Source of the DNA: Spirogloea muscicola
Taxonomy: Eukaryota; Streptophyta; Zygnematophyceae; Spirogloeales; Spirogloeaceae
DNA length: 64,000 nucleotides
Direction of reading: 5' to 3'
Assembly (NCBI GenBank): GCA_009602725.1
Contig: WELB01000143.1
Span: forward strand, 26,304-90,303
The translations under genes were made by a program, and so were the position numbers. The notes beneath the pieces were generated by a model. It saw nothing but the letters and a program-made list of their open reading frames with translations, ran no database searches and was not told the DNA's origin. Positions 36,893 to 49,100 of this stretch are shown here, in pieces (positions within the stretch are counted from its first letter, which is position 1; the number at the start of each line of letters is the position of its first letter).

Positions 36893-39800
36893 CCGGCTGC
36901 GCCGTCGGGCCCGCTCTGGCGCGCCGCCGCGGCGCCCTCCCCCCAGGATGTCCGCGCTCTCCTGCCCGACCAGCTCCCTGCGGCCAGCCGCCCCGGCCTC
37001 TACACGCCCCCTTCCGCCCGCAGGGACGCAGACGGCCCGGCCGCCGTGGCGTCCGCTTCCCTCGCCGTCGCCGTGGTGAGGCCCGTGGTGCTGCGCGGCG
37101 AAGAATTTCCTGCGCTGCAGGTCGCCGTTGCGGCGTCCGCCGCTCATCAGCCCCGCCAGAAGCAGCAGCAGCTGCCGCCGCAGCATCATCCCCAGCAGAG
37201 CGGGCCTTCGCACGGCCCCGCGGGTGACGACGAGGCCGCGCGGCTGCAGCAGAAGCCCGGTGCCGCGCTGCAAGAGGGCAACGAGGAGGACTGGCAGCGG
37301 CAGCTGCCAGCTGCGGCAGGGGCCAAGGAGAGGGCCAGCCACAGTCTGTTTGACGATGCGCGCTCCGACCCGCGAGGGCCGACGCGGCTTCTGCATGCGC
37401 AGCAAGAGCCGGGGCGCATGTGGGCCGACGACGAGCGAGCCCCGTCCTCGGGACTCTCCAGAGGAGGAGCAGGGGGGGGTGTGCCCGGCTGGGAGGAGGC
37501 GGGGTACAAGCGCCAGGAGTTTGCCATGAGCAGGCTCGACATCTTCCCAGCGCCTGCTCGCATTAAGGACGACTTCGTGCTCAGCCCGCTGTACGGAGCG
37601 GGCCGGTCCATTCGGGAAGGGCCAGGGCCAGACCGGCTGCCGGGCTATCCCCCCGGCATGCCACCGCGGCGGCGCGATGGACCCAAAGAGGCTGCTGCAC
37701 CGGTCCGCGATCCGGAGCGCGAGGCCTTTGAGGCTGAGCTGGAGCGGCTGCAGGCGGAGCAGGAGCGCGAAAGGCAGAGGCGGGCCGAGGAGAAGGCTGC
37801 TGCCGAGGCCCTTGCTCAGCATGAGCGCGAGGAGCGGGAGAGGGAGGCGCGCGAGGAGGAGGAGCGGCAGCTGCGAGCACAGCGGGAGGCTGCTGAAGCT
37901 TTGGAGCGAGCTCGCGAGGAGGCAGAGGAGGCGGCGCGCCGTGCCGAGGAGGAACGGGCAGCACTGCTGGCAGAGAAGGCTCGCGTTGCGGAGGAGGAGG
38001 AGCGGCGCAAGGAGAACGCGCGCCGCAAGCTGCTGGAGCTGGAAGCTCGGATCGCGGCACGCCTGGCGGAGGAGCAGGACGCGCAAGCTGCTGCCAAGGA
38101 GGTGCAGGCAGAGCAGCGCAGGGACCAGCGCAAGCCCCCGCCAGAGCGAAGAGGCGGGGAGTGGGCCAGGGGGCTGACAGGCCAAGCCCTGCATGGCAGG
38201 CGCTGGGACGTCCCTGCATCACACCAGAAGGACTCCTGGCGCCCTGCTGTACCCGTGGAGCAGCAGCTTGAGGTGCCGGGACCGGCCCGCCAAGCTCCGC
38301 CAGCACCTTGGAGGGCCGAGCAGCTAAGTCCGCAAGCCGGCAGCGCCCTGCCCGGCCTCACCAGCAGCCCTCAGCTGGCCGCCACGGGGGCGGACGGACG
38401 TGCCGTTGCCCCTGCTAAGGAGCTCCACGAAGCATGGCCCGCTGCGCCGCAGTTGCAGCGACTGCTCAAAGATCACGTCGCCGATGGCGAGCAATCATAC
38501 TTTGGCAGGCCGCACCGCCAGGAGGGAGACGACGAGGAGGGCACCTCTGCTGCCCTGCTGGATGAGGAAGACTACTTCCGCCAGCAGGTGAGCAGCAGGC
38601 GCCGCCTTCACGTTGCGCCACGGCCTCCACCTCAGCCGCCAGCACGGCAGAGCTCCCAGCAGACCCTGGGGAAGTTGCCTTTGCTGCAATTCAATGTCGT
38701 GGCTCAACCACCAATGTCATTGCAAGCACATGAAGACGAGAGTGCGGAGGCTGCTGCCACCAATGGCGGGTATGCGGACGTTCAGCTGGAGAGAGCTGTG
38801 GCTGATGCAGCAGAGCCTGGAGAGCAGGTCGGCAACAACCCTCCTTGGTTGCAGGTGGACCAAGCACAAGCACAGGTTGAGGCAGCACAGGCTCGCACTG
38901 CAGCGGACGCAGTTCCTGCACAGCTGCAGCCCAATGAGCGTGTGGACGGCATCGTCACAGGTCAGTCTGGTATTTCCAACGTGCTGCTACATATTTGAGC
39001 TTCTTGAGACCAACAGCACATCCTGAGCTGACGGTAAGGCATGGTTGAGCTGATACTACTTCACACGCTTGTGCTTTGGCAGCTGCTCGAGGCTCAGAAA
39101 TTCAAGCTGTCAGCACAGCAGCTGCACCACCCACTTCTGAAGCACTGCCTGCAGGGGCTCTGCTCAAAGTTCAGATTGGGACCCTGCAGATGCCTCTTCA
39201 CTTCGGGATTGATGTTGGCGAGCCTCAGCCGGTGCCGATGGTACAGTTTGGCCAGGTGGCCGTGCCAGCAGCGGCCACCATCCTGCCACTCGGGAGTCAG
39301 GTTCTGGCTGGTCACGTAGGTGAGCAGGAGTGCAGGAAGCCAGAGCCTACCCTTGCACAAGTAGAGCATGACACTGCTGGGGCGGCGCAACGTAAGTCAA
39401 GAGCAATTGGTGTTGAGACAGTGGCCAGTGGCTCGCAGGCCCCCAGAGCACCTGCTGTGGAGGGGGGGCTGCCATATGACACCAATAATAGATCGCAATA
39501 TAACGGGTCAGCAGGGGGTGCGGCTCGAAAAGCGGAACCGGCAAGGAGGCCAAGGAGCACTGGATCACACTCGCCTGCGTCAGGCGCGGTCAATGACCAC
39601 AGCAACAGCAGCACCACTGGCGCCTCGGGGCGGGGAAGTGGGCTCTTAGGCCGTGGCCGAGGCCGCGCGTCTGCAAACATAGCCTCAAGCCTGGGCCGTG
39701 AAGGGTCGTCGGTGCTCGATGATGCACCACAGTTTCAAGCACGACCTGGCCGGCGTGCAGGCCAGCGGCGTGGCCAGATTGTGAGCACAAGCCCTGCTGA

Positions 39801-41626
39801 TCCATGTTCGCCATCGGCGGATGTCCAAGAGGGGCGGACAAGGCGCCAGATGCCGAATGTTAGACGTGACCTCAGGGATTGGGGACACAAGATCAAGGGA
39901 AAGGACATCAAGGTGCCTTTCTCATGTTGCCTTCTGTGCTTGTGCACCTACAAATAAACATCAGCCAACCTTGTTCACATGCCTATCTTTGGCTGCCATT
40001 TATGCACGCCAGCAGACGTGGCTGCCTTGGACACAGATTGCATGAGCCACATACTGTCACACGTGCTGCCCTTTGAGCCGAAGGAGCATGGTCTCAAGGT
40101 GCTCGTTGAAGCATGTGATGGTTGAGCAGGTATTGCGTGCTTTGATGTTGGTTCATGGAGATGTAGGATGCTGAGCAATGACCAGTCGACTGCTTGATCA
40201 GGATGCATGGAAGCAGAAGAATGCACAGAACCTGCAGGCAGTGGATGTTGAAGTGAAGACATCTCATGACGAGAGTACTGCTCAGCTCTCTCCACGTGAC
40301 GGGCTTCTCCTTGCCGAGGTCCCCCATTTGGCTCCTACTGGCATGCCTGTACCTCTCACCGCAGCTTCCGCAGACGCCCAGAGCATTCCTGCCTCTGTCA
40401 ACGACAGGCTAGTAACCACGCCATACAGGCTAGTTATCATGCCATATGTGGTGGCCGTTGACATTGGTTATGTCATGAAGCATGCACAACCAGCCAAGAT
40501 GCATCAGTAACAAACAGTCCACGATGGTTGTTTATGCGGGTAGTTGACCAATATGTGCTTCTCGTCATAACTACCTAGCTATGCTGCACATGCATGGGCC
40601 CAACTGTGCATGAGCTCATTCCAGTAAGCTTTGTGCACATGTAGGGCTTTGGAGGCTGGACTGGACAAAGCAGCTGCAACCCAAGATGGGTTGCTAGATT
40701 TGGGACAGAAACTGCCAGCGAATGCCATCACATGGGGAAGCTCGGATGGATCTCAGGAGGTACTACCGTCTGTCCTGCTTGAGATAGTTTGTCGACAGCA
40801 TCACATGACTGAGAGCAGTGCATTCAATGATCAAATGACTGAATCCAGTTGCTTCATGTCTGGTATTACTTTGTGCAGGGTGTGAGAGTGGCGCTGACCC
40901 AGCTGGAAGCATCTATTAACCTTGTTAAGCAAGGGGGGATGGGCCACTCTGCACAGCCTCCTGCAGGCTTGCACCTTGATTCTCCTCAGCCACTTGAGGA
41001 GGCAGCTTATACCAACTTGCAGCTCATGCCAACCGCTCCGTATACTACTACCAAGCTTATCCACTTTGGTAAGACCTCTCCTAACATGGTGAGGTCTGAC
41101 AAGCCTACTCATGCTGGGTCCTGTGATGCGATGGCTAAAGTTCGTAGTTATATCCTTTGCAGGTACTGCTGTCGTTGCCTTGGCTGGTGCCCCTCAGTTA
41201 TCTCTGCCCGTCGCCGAGGGTGACGAAGCTGCACAGGCTGCCGAGGCAGACGCCGAGGCGGCAGCATCGGCTGTAGTGGCGGCCACATTCAGCAGTGACG
41301 AAGCCTCTAGTCTGCTCACCCTGGAGCTCAGTCAAAGAGATGAGCTGAGCAAGGCCAAGGAGAGGTCCATGGCTGCTGCACTGCCTCTGAACCTGGCTTT
41401 GGAGGCTGCTGAGACGGCTCCGCTTTTAGTCCAAGCACAGGATGTTAGTGCTCGTGGTACACTGCACCGCCACCGTCAGCAGCACTTTCAGTTCCTGCAG
41501 TCGCCGAAACAGCCACAGCAGCTGCAGCAGCGACAGCAGGAGCAAGAGCAGCAGCTGAAGCAAGATCAGGAGCAGAGGCAGGAGCAGGAGCAGGCGCATG
41601 AGCAGGCGCAGGCGCAGGAGCAGGCC

Positions 41627-41660
<34 letters not shown>

Positions 41661-43272
41661 TGCAGGAGTGGGAGCCCGAGCAGCCGCAACAGGATCAGCA
41701 GCGGCAGCCACTGGCGTCGCCACAGCAGCAGCAGCGGCATCACCAGTTGCAGCAGCAGCAGCGGCTACAGCAGCAGCAGCTGCATGAGTACCAGGAGCAG
41801 CAGCAGCAGCAGCAGCAGCGATTGCAGCTGGAGCAGCAGCAGCAGCAGCATTTGCTGCAGCAGCAACAGCAGCATGAGCAGGAGCAGCAGCGTCACCTTC
41901 ATCATCACCACCATCATCTTCAGCAGCAGCCGCCGCAGCAGCAACGAGAGCTGGCTCACCTGGCCGGCCTGGACATGAGTAATGGTTCTCCAATGGTTGC
42001 ATTTGGCAGCATTCGGCAGCATCAGCAGCAGTCAGGCGCCATGGAAGAGGACCATGAATGGTTGCAGGAGTCCAAGGCTGGGGGCCTTGTTTCCTTCTAC
42101 CCTGGCAGCGACAACGCCTTCCGGCCTCCGACCGGGCTTGGCCATGTGGCTCTCAGCCTGCCCTTCCCTGGCAGTATGTTCACACCACCTGCACAGCTTT
42201 CTTTTGCAGGGGCATCGTATCTGCCAACTGGTAAAGCTCCTGATTGGTCGCATGTACCGGCCCCTCAGAAGCAGCAGCTGCCTTTGCCGCCACCTTCAGC
42301 TGGGCTCTTGCACCACCAGCCAACTCGGCAACCCCCACGCTTGGCTCCAGGCCTAAGTCCACCTGCAACTCGATCTTCGAGCACCTTTGACAGCACTTTC
42401 CAGGTATAAGACTCTTGGCTCCCACTGCAGCCTCATGTCCATAGGAAGGTGCTCCAGCCGAGTTGGTCCTGGATCAGCATGCTGTGTTCGTCAGACTAAG
42501 CAGTTGCACTCTGATAATGCAGATCCTTACAGAAGATAATATGCACATAGCGTGTTGTCCTCTAATGGCACCTGTGCAGCTCTCTGGAGACAAGTCGCAG
42601 CCAGCACCGTCATGGTCGCAGGCCTTTGGAGGTGGCTTACTAGACACATCTGCGCAGCAAGTCGCTCGTGGTTTTCAGCTTCCAGCGCGCATCACATTGT
42701 CTCCCCCTCCCTCAGCGTTCCTACCTGACAATCACGAGGAAGAGAAGATCGTGCAGTTTCCAGAGGAGCTGGGCCTTGGTGACGCACCCTCCCCCATGCC
42801 AGACATCAGCATCAATAACAGCAGCTTGGGCATCGACGTGGGTTTGCAGTACGTGGGCACAAGGTCCCCCTTAAGGGGTGGCCCACCTGGCCATACAGGC
42901 GCTCCTATGACTGGCGGCGGCCGCTCACGGGGGGGCATCCGACGAGGCCAACACCGTGGAGTAGGTGCGGTAGGACCTCGAGGGCTTGCATACAGCCATG
43001 TGGGGCCTGGTGCAAGTAACATCGGCGTAGGAGGGCGAGGTATGCCATTCGCAGGGCCAGTAGCTGAGCACCAGCCGAGACCGCGGGCGATGCCCACCCT
43101 TTGGATGCAGGGCCGTGGAGCAGCAGGCACTGAGGTGCGCGACGAGCTGTTGCATGTTCCACCAGGGCCCGTCATGACTGGGCCTTTAGTGGGGCGGCCC
43201 AGTGCTTCAGTGGCGCCAACGTCACCTCTGAGGCAGATGTACCGAAGGAAAGGAGGTGACGTTGAGGCGTAA
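36893..43272 (+). CDS. MOS1: BAT2-domain protein, ortholog of plant MOS1 (5' end missing)
   Basis: In Arabidopsis, MOS1 (modifier of snc1) is a BAT2/PRRC2-domain protein affecting immune-receptor gene expression, flowering and growth. Shared blocks here, in order: VVLRGEEFPALQ (~37085), WADDE, a long Glu/Arg coiled coil (~37710-38150), VQIGTLQMPLHFGIDVGEPQ then VQFGQV and ILPLGS (39168-39300), RRQMPNVRRDLRDW and KIKGKDIK (~39841-39912), AEAAASAVVAATFSSDEASS (~41250), AAALPLNLALE, a polyQ tract, LSFAGASYLPTGKAPDWSHV (~42200), and VQFPEELGLGD (~42755). Exons supported by in-frame joins: <36893-38960, 39083-39912, 40238-~40410, 40645-40759, 40879-41068, 41163-42403, 42580-43272. The first exon begins inside the gap. 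The end is Gly/Arg-rich (RGG-like), which suggests RNA association. Identity rests on motif order, not on a search. Confidence 0.85.
41500..41960 (+). repeat. CAG/GAG-rich polyglutamine tract in the MOS1-like gene
   Basis: Imperfect CAG, GAG and CAC repeats encode runs of Gln with EQEQEQ, AQAQEQ and HHHHH segments within the exon 41163-42403. The antisense strand also stays open, which is a by-product of repeat composition. Confidence 0.9.
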
Positions 43273-44061
43273 GCCCAGCCGGTAGCAAGTAGTGGAAGCT
43301 TCTGAAATCAAAAAGGTTGCAGTGAGCTGTAGAAAGTGGCTTGCAAAGATCCTTTCTTGCCTCTCATGGTAAAACACTTGGAGCCAGTCATCAATTTTGT
43401 CTGTCCACTTAAAGCAGATTGACTGCTTAGCCTTGCCCAACATATTGCCAAGTTGCTGACTTTAGAGAGTGGAAGAGGGCAGAAAGGAGTCGAATTGAAT
43501 GTCAAAAGATGAGATAACAGTGATACATTTGGAGCTGTATCAGTTGCTCTGAGGCTATCACTAAAGTGCCAGGAAAGGCTTGTCCATAAGGTTTCCATAG
43601 CATGAAGTTGCTGCATTCAAGGCCTTTCACTGATAATAGCTCCTGCATGATTTAGCGTGCATAGAACCACATCATTGCCTGTTGCTTCCCAGTGTCCTTC
43701 TGGGCTTCCTGCTCGACAGGTAAGTATAGAGTTGTGAAGAGCAGAAGAGCAGTCCTTATGCCATACACTTATAAAAGGCGATGCAGATAGACAATGATGA
43801 TGGTGTGTCTGTTGTGTGATCTGTGTCACACGCGCCTCCACTTGCAAAGGGAGATCTCGTTGTTCATTCACTGTAGGTGGATACTCTAATTATCTGCAGT
43901 GCCAGATCTTAGCTCTAGTTGTCAGAGCTATTTGATAAAATAACCCTTACTTTCCTCTACCATGGCTTGCATTTGGGCACTCGTGCATAGTCAAACAGGT
44001 AAAAATCTAAATATTAAGCGGAGTTGCAAATTCTGCTACTCTCTAAGACTTCTGCGAGTGG
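43273..44061. other. Intergenic, nothing recognised
   Basis: 3' flank of the MOS1-like gene; lower GC, no coding signal or retrotransposon motif that I can name. Confidence 0.4.
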
Positions 44062-44340
44062 GTGCTCAGTAACCTCAAGGTGTGCACGGGGTTTTCGGCC
44101 GTCAACGCTGCTGGCTTGCGAGCGCAGGTGTTTCGCGTGCACCTTCCCATTTCCCTCCAAAGGTTCATGGCTCAGGCTTTGCAGCTCCGTGCTGGCCGTG
44201 CTCCAGCTGCAGCCTCTGGCTTTTGTCCAGGGGACTGCTTTCCGGCGGCTAGTCTTTCTGACTTGCGGCAAACTAGAGGTTACCAAGTGAAGATCCTGCA
44301 TGGCACTTGCATGGTACCCTTTCTTTTGCAAGCAGGCTGA
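44062..44340 (+). pseudogene. Diverged non-LTR C-terminal fragment (N family)
   Basis: Reads NAAGLRAQVFRVHLPISLQR, MAQALQLRAGRAPAAASGF and FPAASLSDLRQTRGYQ, the same C-terminal end as N1-N3 but more diverged, with the stop after GY lost. No hairpin tail follows directly. Confidence 0.75.
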
Positions 44341-46170
44341 CTGCCAGCAGCTGACTAGGAGGTCGCCGAGCAGGCACCCTTGGTTGACTTCACGCTTCCC
44401 GGCTCCCCTGTACCGTCATTCTTTCGTGTGACCTGGCCCGGGGACGCGGAGTCAGAAGAGCATGCCACTTGGAACAGTGCTCGCGCCAGGTCTTTGGCCG
44501 TTGCCTGACCAATAACCTGTGTGTATATGTTGTTCAGGTTTCTGTTGAGCCCAAGCTTAATAGGCACACATTTGGGCAGCTCATAAGCAAAGGTCTTCCA
44601 AGGCCGGCCGGAGGGTTGCCTGCATTGTACACCTTGTCGTGGTGCCAAGTCCCACACTAACGTTTCGTTGGCAATGCTTTTCACAAGTGCTGCTAGTGTT
44701 GTTGAATATCCCAACTTGGGCTCCACAGCACGCTGGACAAGTGAGTGGCTGGCTACCTAAGTGCTTAGGCACAAGCAGGACATCGCAGCAGCCATCACGT
44801 GCTGACACATATTATCTCAGCTTTGCCGCTATTTGAATGGCAAGCATGTGAATGAGAAGCGTTTAAGGGTACAGCTGCCCAATCCTTGAATCTTGTAAAC
44901 TTTATCCATCATCTTGAGCGCTTGCTTTGTGCCGGCCTTTCTTGGCAACCGTTCACCTGAAGAGCGACTACAGATGCTACAGGCCGGGTTGACTAATGCT
45001 ACAGGCCGGACAACAAGCAAGAGAAACTTTGGGCAAGCAAGATACGTTTGTGACGAGCAAGAGACAGTTTGGGCAAAGGAGTCTCCTGGCGTGAAGGAGA
45101 GCCTGATACTGAGCTACCACCTAGCGCTTTTTAGGCCTCGGGTCGAAAGCGCTTCTCGGCCTCTTCGGACCTTATAATTCTTTTCGGGCTGGCTATTCAC
45201 AGCCCCTCGGCCCCCTTGAGAGAGCCACTTTCTTACCACCTAGGGGCCAGCCGAGTCTGTCATAGGCAAGGGTGTCACACCATATGCACTGCGGAAGCTC
45301 AAGGGCCTTCCCAAACACTAGCCATGACGGAATCCTCAAAGTGCAACAGCCATGTGAACTACAGCATTCTACACACGGTCGCACACCCAAATGAGGAGGA
45401 GTCCACTTTGGGGAGCTCTCCGGTCCAAATTAAGCACAAAATAGGCGCCTCTAAGCGCATGGAGGTGCCATACTTCATGGTCACCACAACCTCGATGGTC
45501 TTCATAGCCATCAGATGTCATGGCACCCACCCAATCCACGCTTTAAAAAACGCTCCCCATCCATGGTCTACTAAATAAGTTGCAGTTGACAGAACCTGCA
45601 ACCTTGTGAGCCTTGTCATTACTGTTTTGTCTAGATAGTGAAGTGTGAACATATTACAGATAGCTTGCATGAGATGCCTGCATTGCAACAAGACTGTCTT
45701 ACAGATTCTAGTGCATGAGCTAGCGCCTGCAGGACAAGCGAAGTTGCTGCTTGGCATAGTGACTGGACCTGAACCATGAACACGCAGTCTATACCTGTCG
45801 ACAGAAAAGGTCTACAGATTCATTCAATAATCTCACCTGAAGGGGTAGTGGTTGCGTAAACCCAGCCCGAGATTAGATTGCCCAAAGGCGGCCACAAGAG
45901 AGAATCACTTGCAGTTGCAAGAAGCTGGAGCACGATGGTTCGGAAAAGCTTGCGAGCAGCTGTACGGGCTACTTTGAATGCTGAGGATACTCTTTTACCC
46001 ACTTCTCCTTGGCATGAAACCTCAGCTGCATTTGGAGAGAGCATCATGATGCTGCTTGTAGAAACATGCCTCTGCAGAAGGCATGCCCCACTCCAGCTCC
46101 TCAATGGCAGCCATGATTGCTACACATGTACAAAGAATCGGCTGTATCTGCCAGGCGTTATACATAAGGC
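44341..46170. other. Intergenic with one solo tail
   Basis: Convergent space between the 3' ends of the MOS1-like gene and BTAF1. 45172-45235 (plus) is a solo N1-type tail (TTCTTTTCGGGCTGGC, CACAGCCCC, GAGAGCCACTT). ORFs at 44726-44355 (minus) and 45216-45578 (plus) are open for 120-123 codons but match nothing I know. Confidence 0.5.
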
Positions 46171-49100
46171 CTACTGTACAAGTCTGGAAATGAAATTTGT
46201 CAATGTATACTCCTCGGTGTACTGTGACTCGTCCCAAAGCTCTTCGAGGCCACCAAGCACCGCTTTCAGGCCATCGCCAGCTGCCTTGGCACCTCGAGAT
46301 GCCATCGAAAGCGCCGGTGTTGCCTCATCCACAGCGTGGCCCTGAGAGCGGTTTTAGCACACAACACACAAGCATTGACTCGCAAGTTCATGGCGAAATG
46401 CCTGCGGAGGTTCTGCGCATGACCTCCCAGTCGGGTTGCGTGCAAGAGCATGGAATCTCTGGCAAACAAAAGAAATAGCCCCAGGCTGCAACATGACATT
46501 TGCAGCAAAGACAGGGTTCTCCAAAAGAGGGCAGATGACGCACAGAGAAGATGTCAAGAAGGTGCGTCGTGTCCATGCTTGACAGGGATGCATTACTACT
46601 GTTGACTACTGTAGCTGCAACGGCTAGTTTAAAGCGCTGCAATCCCATGATCCTCTCCTCAAGGGTATTGCGCATAAGCAATCTGTGTACATTCACAACT
46701 CGTTTCTGCCCAAGCCGATGTGCACGATCCATGGCCTACAGATCCACCCAATCCACGGGGTAATATCAATTGCTGTTCTGCGAGACTATTCAGCTCTCAA
46801 GGAGCAAGCATTTGCCAGAAGCAATCAGAGATATTCCTTGAGGGGAAAAAGTTCTGACCTGCACATCTCGTGCTGGGTTCCAATCATGCTCCAAGAAGAT
46901 GACAGTATCAGCAGATGTCAAGTTCAATCCTAATCCTCCAACTGAGCAACACAAGGGACTGGCGAATTTAGCTGGACATCATGGTGCGGTCCTTCTGCAT
47001 AGCAAGCATCCTGCTGCCGTCATAGAGAAAGTGACAGGAGCCTCTGATAAGGATGCAGGGTTTTGAACCAACCATGGGTAGTTAGAAGAAGAACGTCTAT
47101 AGTAGGATCTGAGTTGAATGCCTTCACGATGTCAAAGCGCTTTGAGACCTCTACAGAACCATCAAGCCTCAGGTAGGTCACCCTGATTAAGGTCAGACAT
47201 AAAGCAGCAACATGAGCTCAACAAATTCACAGAGCCAAAGAGCTGTGACTTTGAGGAGGAATTTGCAACACAAGGAGTGGTTGACAAAACAGGAGGAAAA
47301 TGAACGCATCTATTTCAAGGCGTCTTACTCTGGCATGTGAGCTTGGAAAAGATCACGCTCCACTATGTCCAGAAGAGCCTGGTAGAAGTGCACACGAAGT
47401 ATCACGTCAGGATAGATACACACTCTTTTCAGTTGACTTGTCAGCTTTGGCCAATCCAGGAAGGTACTGCCTCGTAGAGCCACAGGTGAAAGGCCAAGTG
47501 CTTGCCTTTAATTGCACAAAGATGAGAACACGGTGAAGACTTGTATTCCTATCTCCAAGCTCGGTTGCGCTGCCAACACCACACTCTTCTAGGATCTCTC
47601 GAAGAGCTTCCAGCTTGGGAGCATGCCGCAGATCGTGCAAGCTTTCTGCAGTTTCGGCAGCGTCACTCAAGAGCACCTCTCTCCTCTGAGGGTCCATGTC
47701 TTCAAGTACGAGACTGGGATGGCTGCACAATTTCCGCAGGTACTGTAGTGCCTGGAGAACATTTGCAGGGGATGTGGCTGGACGGCTGTCCTCGTGGGGA
47801 GCAGATAGGAGATTGGCTGCCTCAGAGGAACGCTCGAATAGGTCGTATAGTCTCGTTTGGAGGGGTGAGAGATCGCAAAGGCGGTCAGTCACGATCTTGG
47901 GGGGAAGGTCGCTGAGAACTTGCTCCTTGGTGCGCCTAAGCATAAAAGGCATGACCTGGCGGTGAAGAGCCTCCATTGCAAGAGCACCTGCCTCTGCTTC
48001 CCTTGGGGAGCACTTGGGATCTCTGGCTGCAATGATTGGCCTCCCATATAGTGCTTGGAACTGGCACAGGTCACAACAAAGACTTGCATATACTTTATGC
48101 CATGATACTGTTATCTGTGCTTGAGCAGCACATACAATGGACATGCTGCAAGCTGCCGCTCTACTGACCTGCCGCTCCGAGCCCAAGAACCCAGGCATGA
48201 GAAAGTCAAACAAGGACCAGAGCTCCAACACGTTGTTCTGCAGGAGTGTATTTCCAATAGATGAGAACAGGATGTGGAAAGACTGACAAGGACATGAAAC
48301 AGGCAACAGGTAGCACATAAGCAGCTGAATATGCAATCAGCTTACCTGGATGGGGGTGCCCGTGAGGACAAGCCTGTGACGAGCATGCAGGCGTTTGGCA
48401 GCTGAAGCAATCTTTGATGAAGCTGACTTGATGACATGGCCCTCATCGAGACAGCAATACTCAAATGAGCAGGTCTCCAGCCAGGCTACATCTGCACGCA
48501 GTGTTTCGTATGAAATGACCAGCAGCACGCGAGAGCCCACTTGGTCGCGGAGCTTTAGCCTTGCGGCCGGAGGGCCTGAGAATTGGAGAGCTTGAAGAGC
48601 GCACTCGGAGACAAATTGCTCTACTTCCGAGGCCCAGTGCCCCACCAGCGTTGCTGGGCACACCACCAAGGAGGGGAGCTCGGACTGGTGTGACTCAGCA
48701 GCTATCATAGCTATGGCCTGGAGCGTCTTGCCTAGTCCCATGTCGTCACAGAGTATGCCGTGAAGGCCGAATCGGCAGAGAAATGCAAGCCAGTTAACAC
48801 CTTCTTGCTGATACCGTCTCAAAGATGCTCGCAGTGGCATGGGCAGCTGATAGTCCGCAATGGACCTGTTGTCCAGCAGTTGCTCCAGAAAAGAGACGTC
48901 ATGGGAAGCCCACTTTGGCAACCGTGCTGGTGATGGCAAGCCCCGTGCAAGCGGCAGAAGTGGCACCAGCTGCGCAAATGGCTGCATTGCTGCAGCCCTG
49001 AGTGCAGGCGACGAGTGCGCCATGGCAGGCAGGATTGCAACCACCAAGGCGCCAGCCCAAGCTGCCAAAGTGGCCCCTAACATCTCCACCACCTCGTGTA

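Noticed and set aside
36053-38194. Minus-strand open frame of 713 codons across the N gap
   Set aside because: It is open only because of the N run and the GC-rich antisense of the Glu/Arg coiled-coil exon. The plus strand carries the MOS1-like motifs.
41426-42022. Leu-rich and Ala-rich ORFs antisense to the polyQ tract
   Set aside because: Reverse reading of CAG repeats gives long Leu or Ala runs in any genome; no independent evidence.
44355-44726. 123-codon minus-strand ORF as a gene
   Set aside because: No recognisable motif, no splice partners, and it lies in a repeat-bearing intergenic region; left unassigned.
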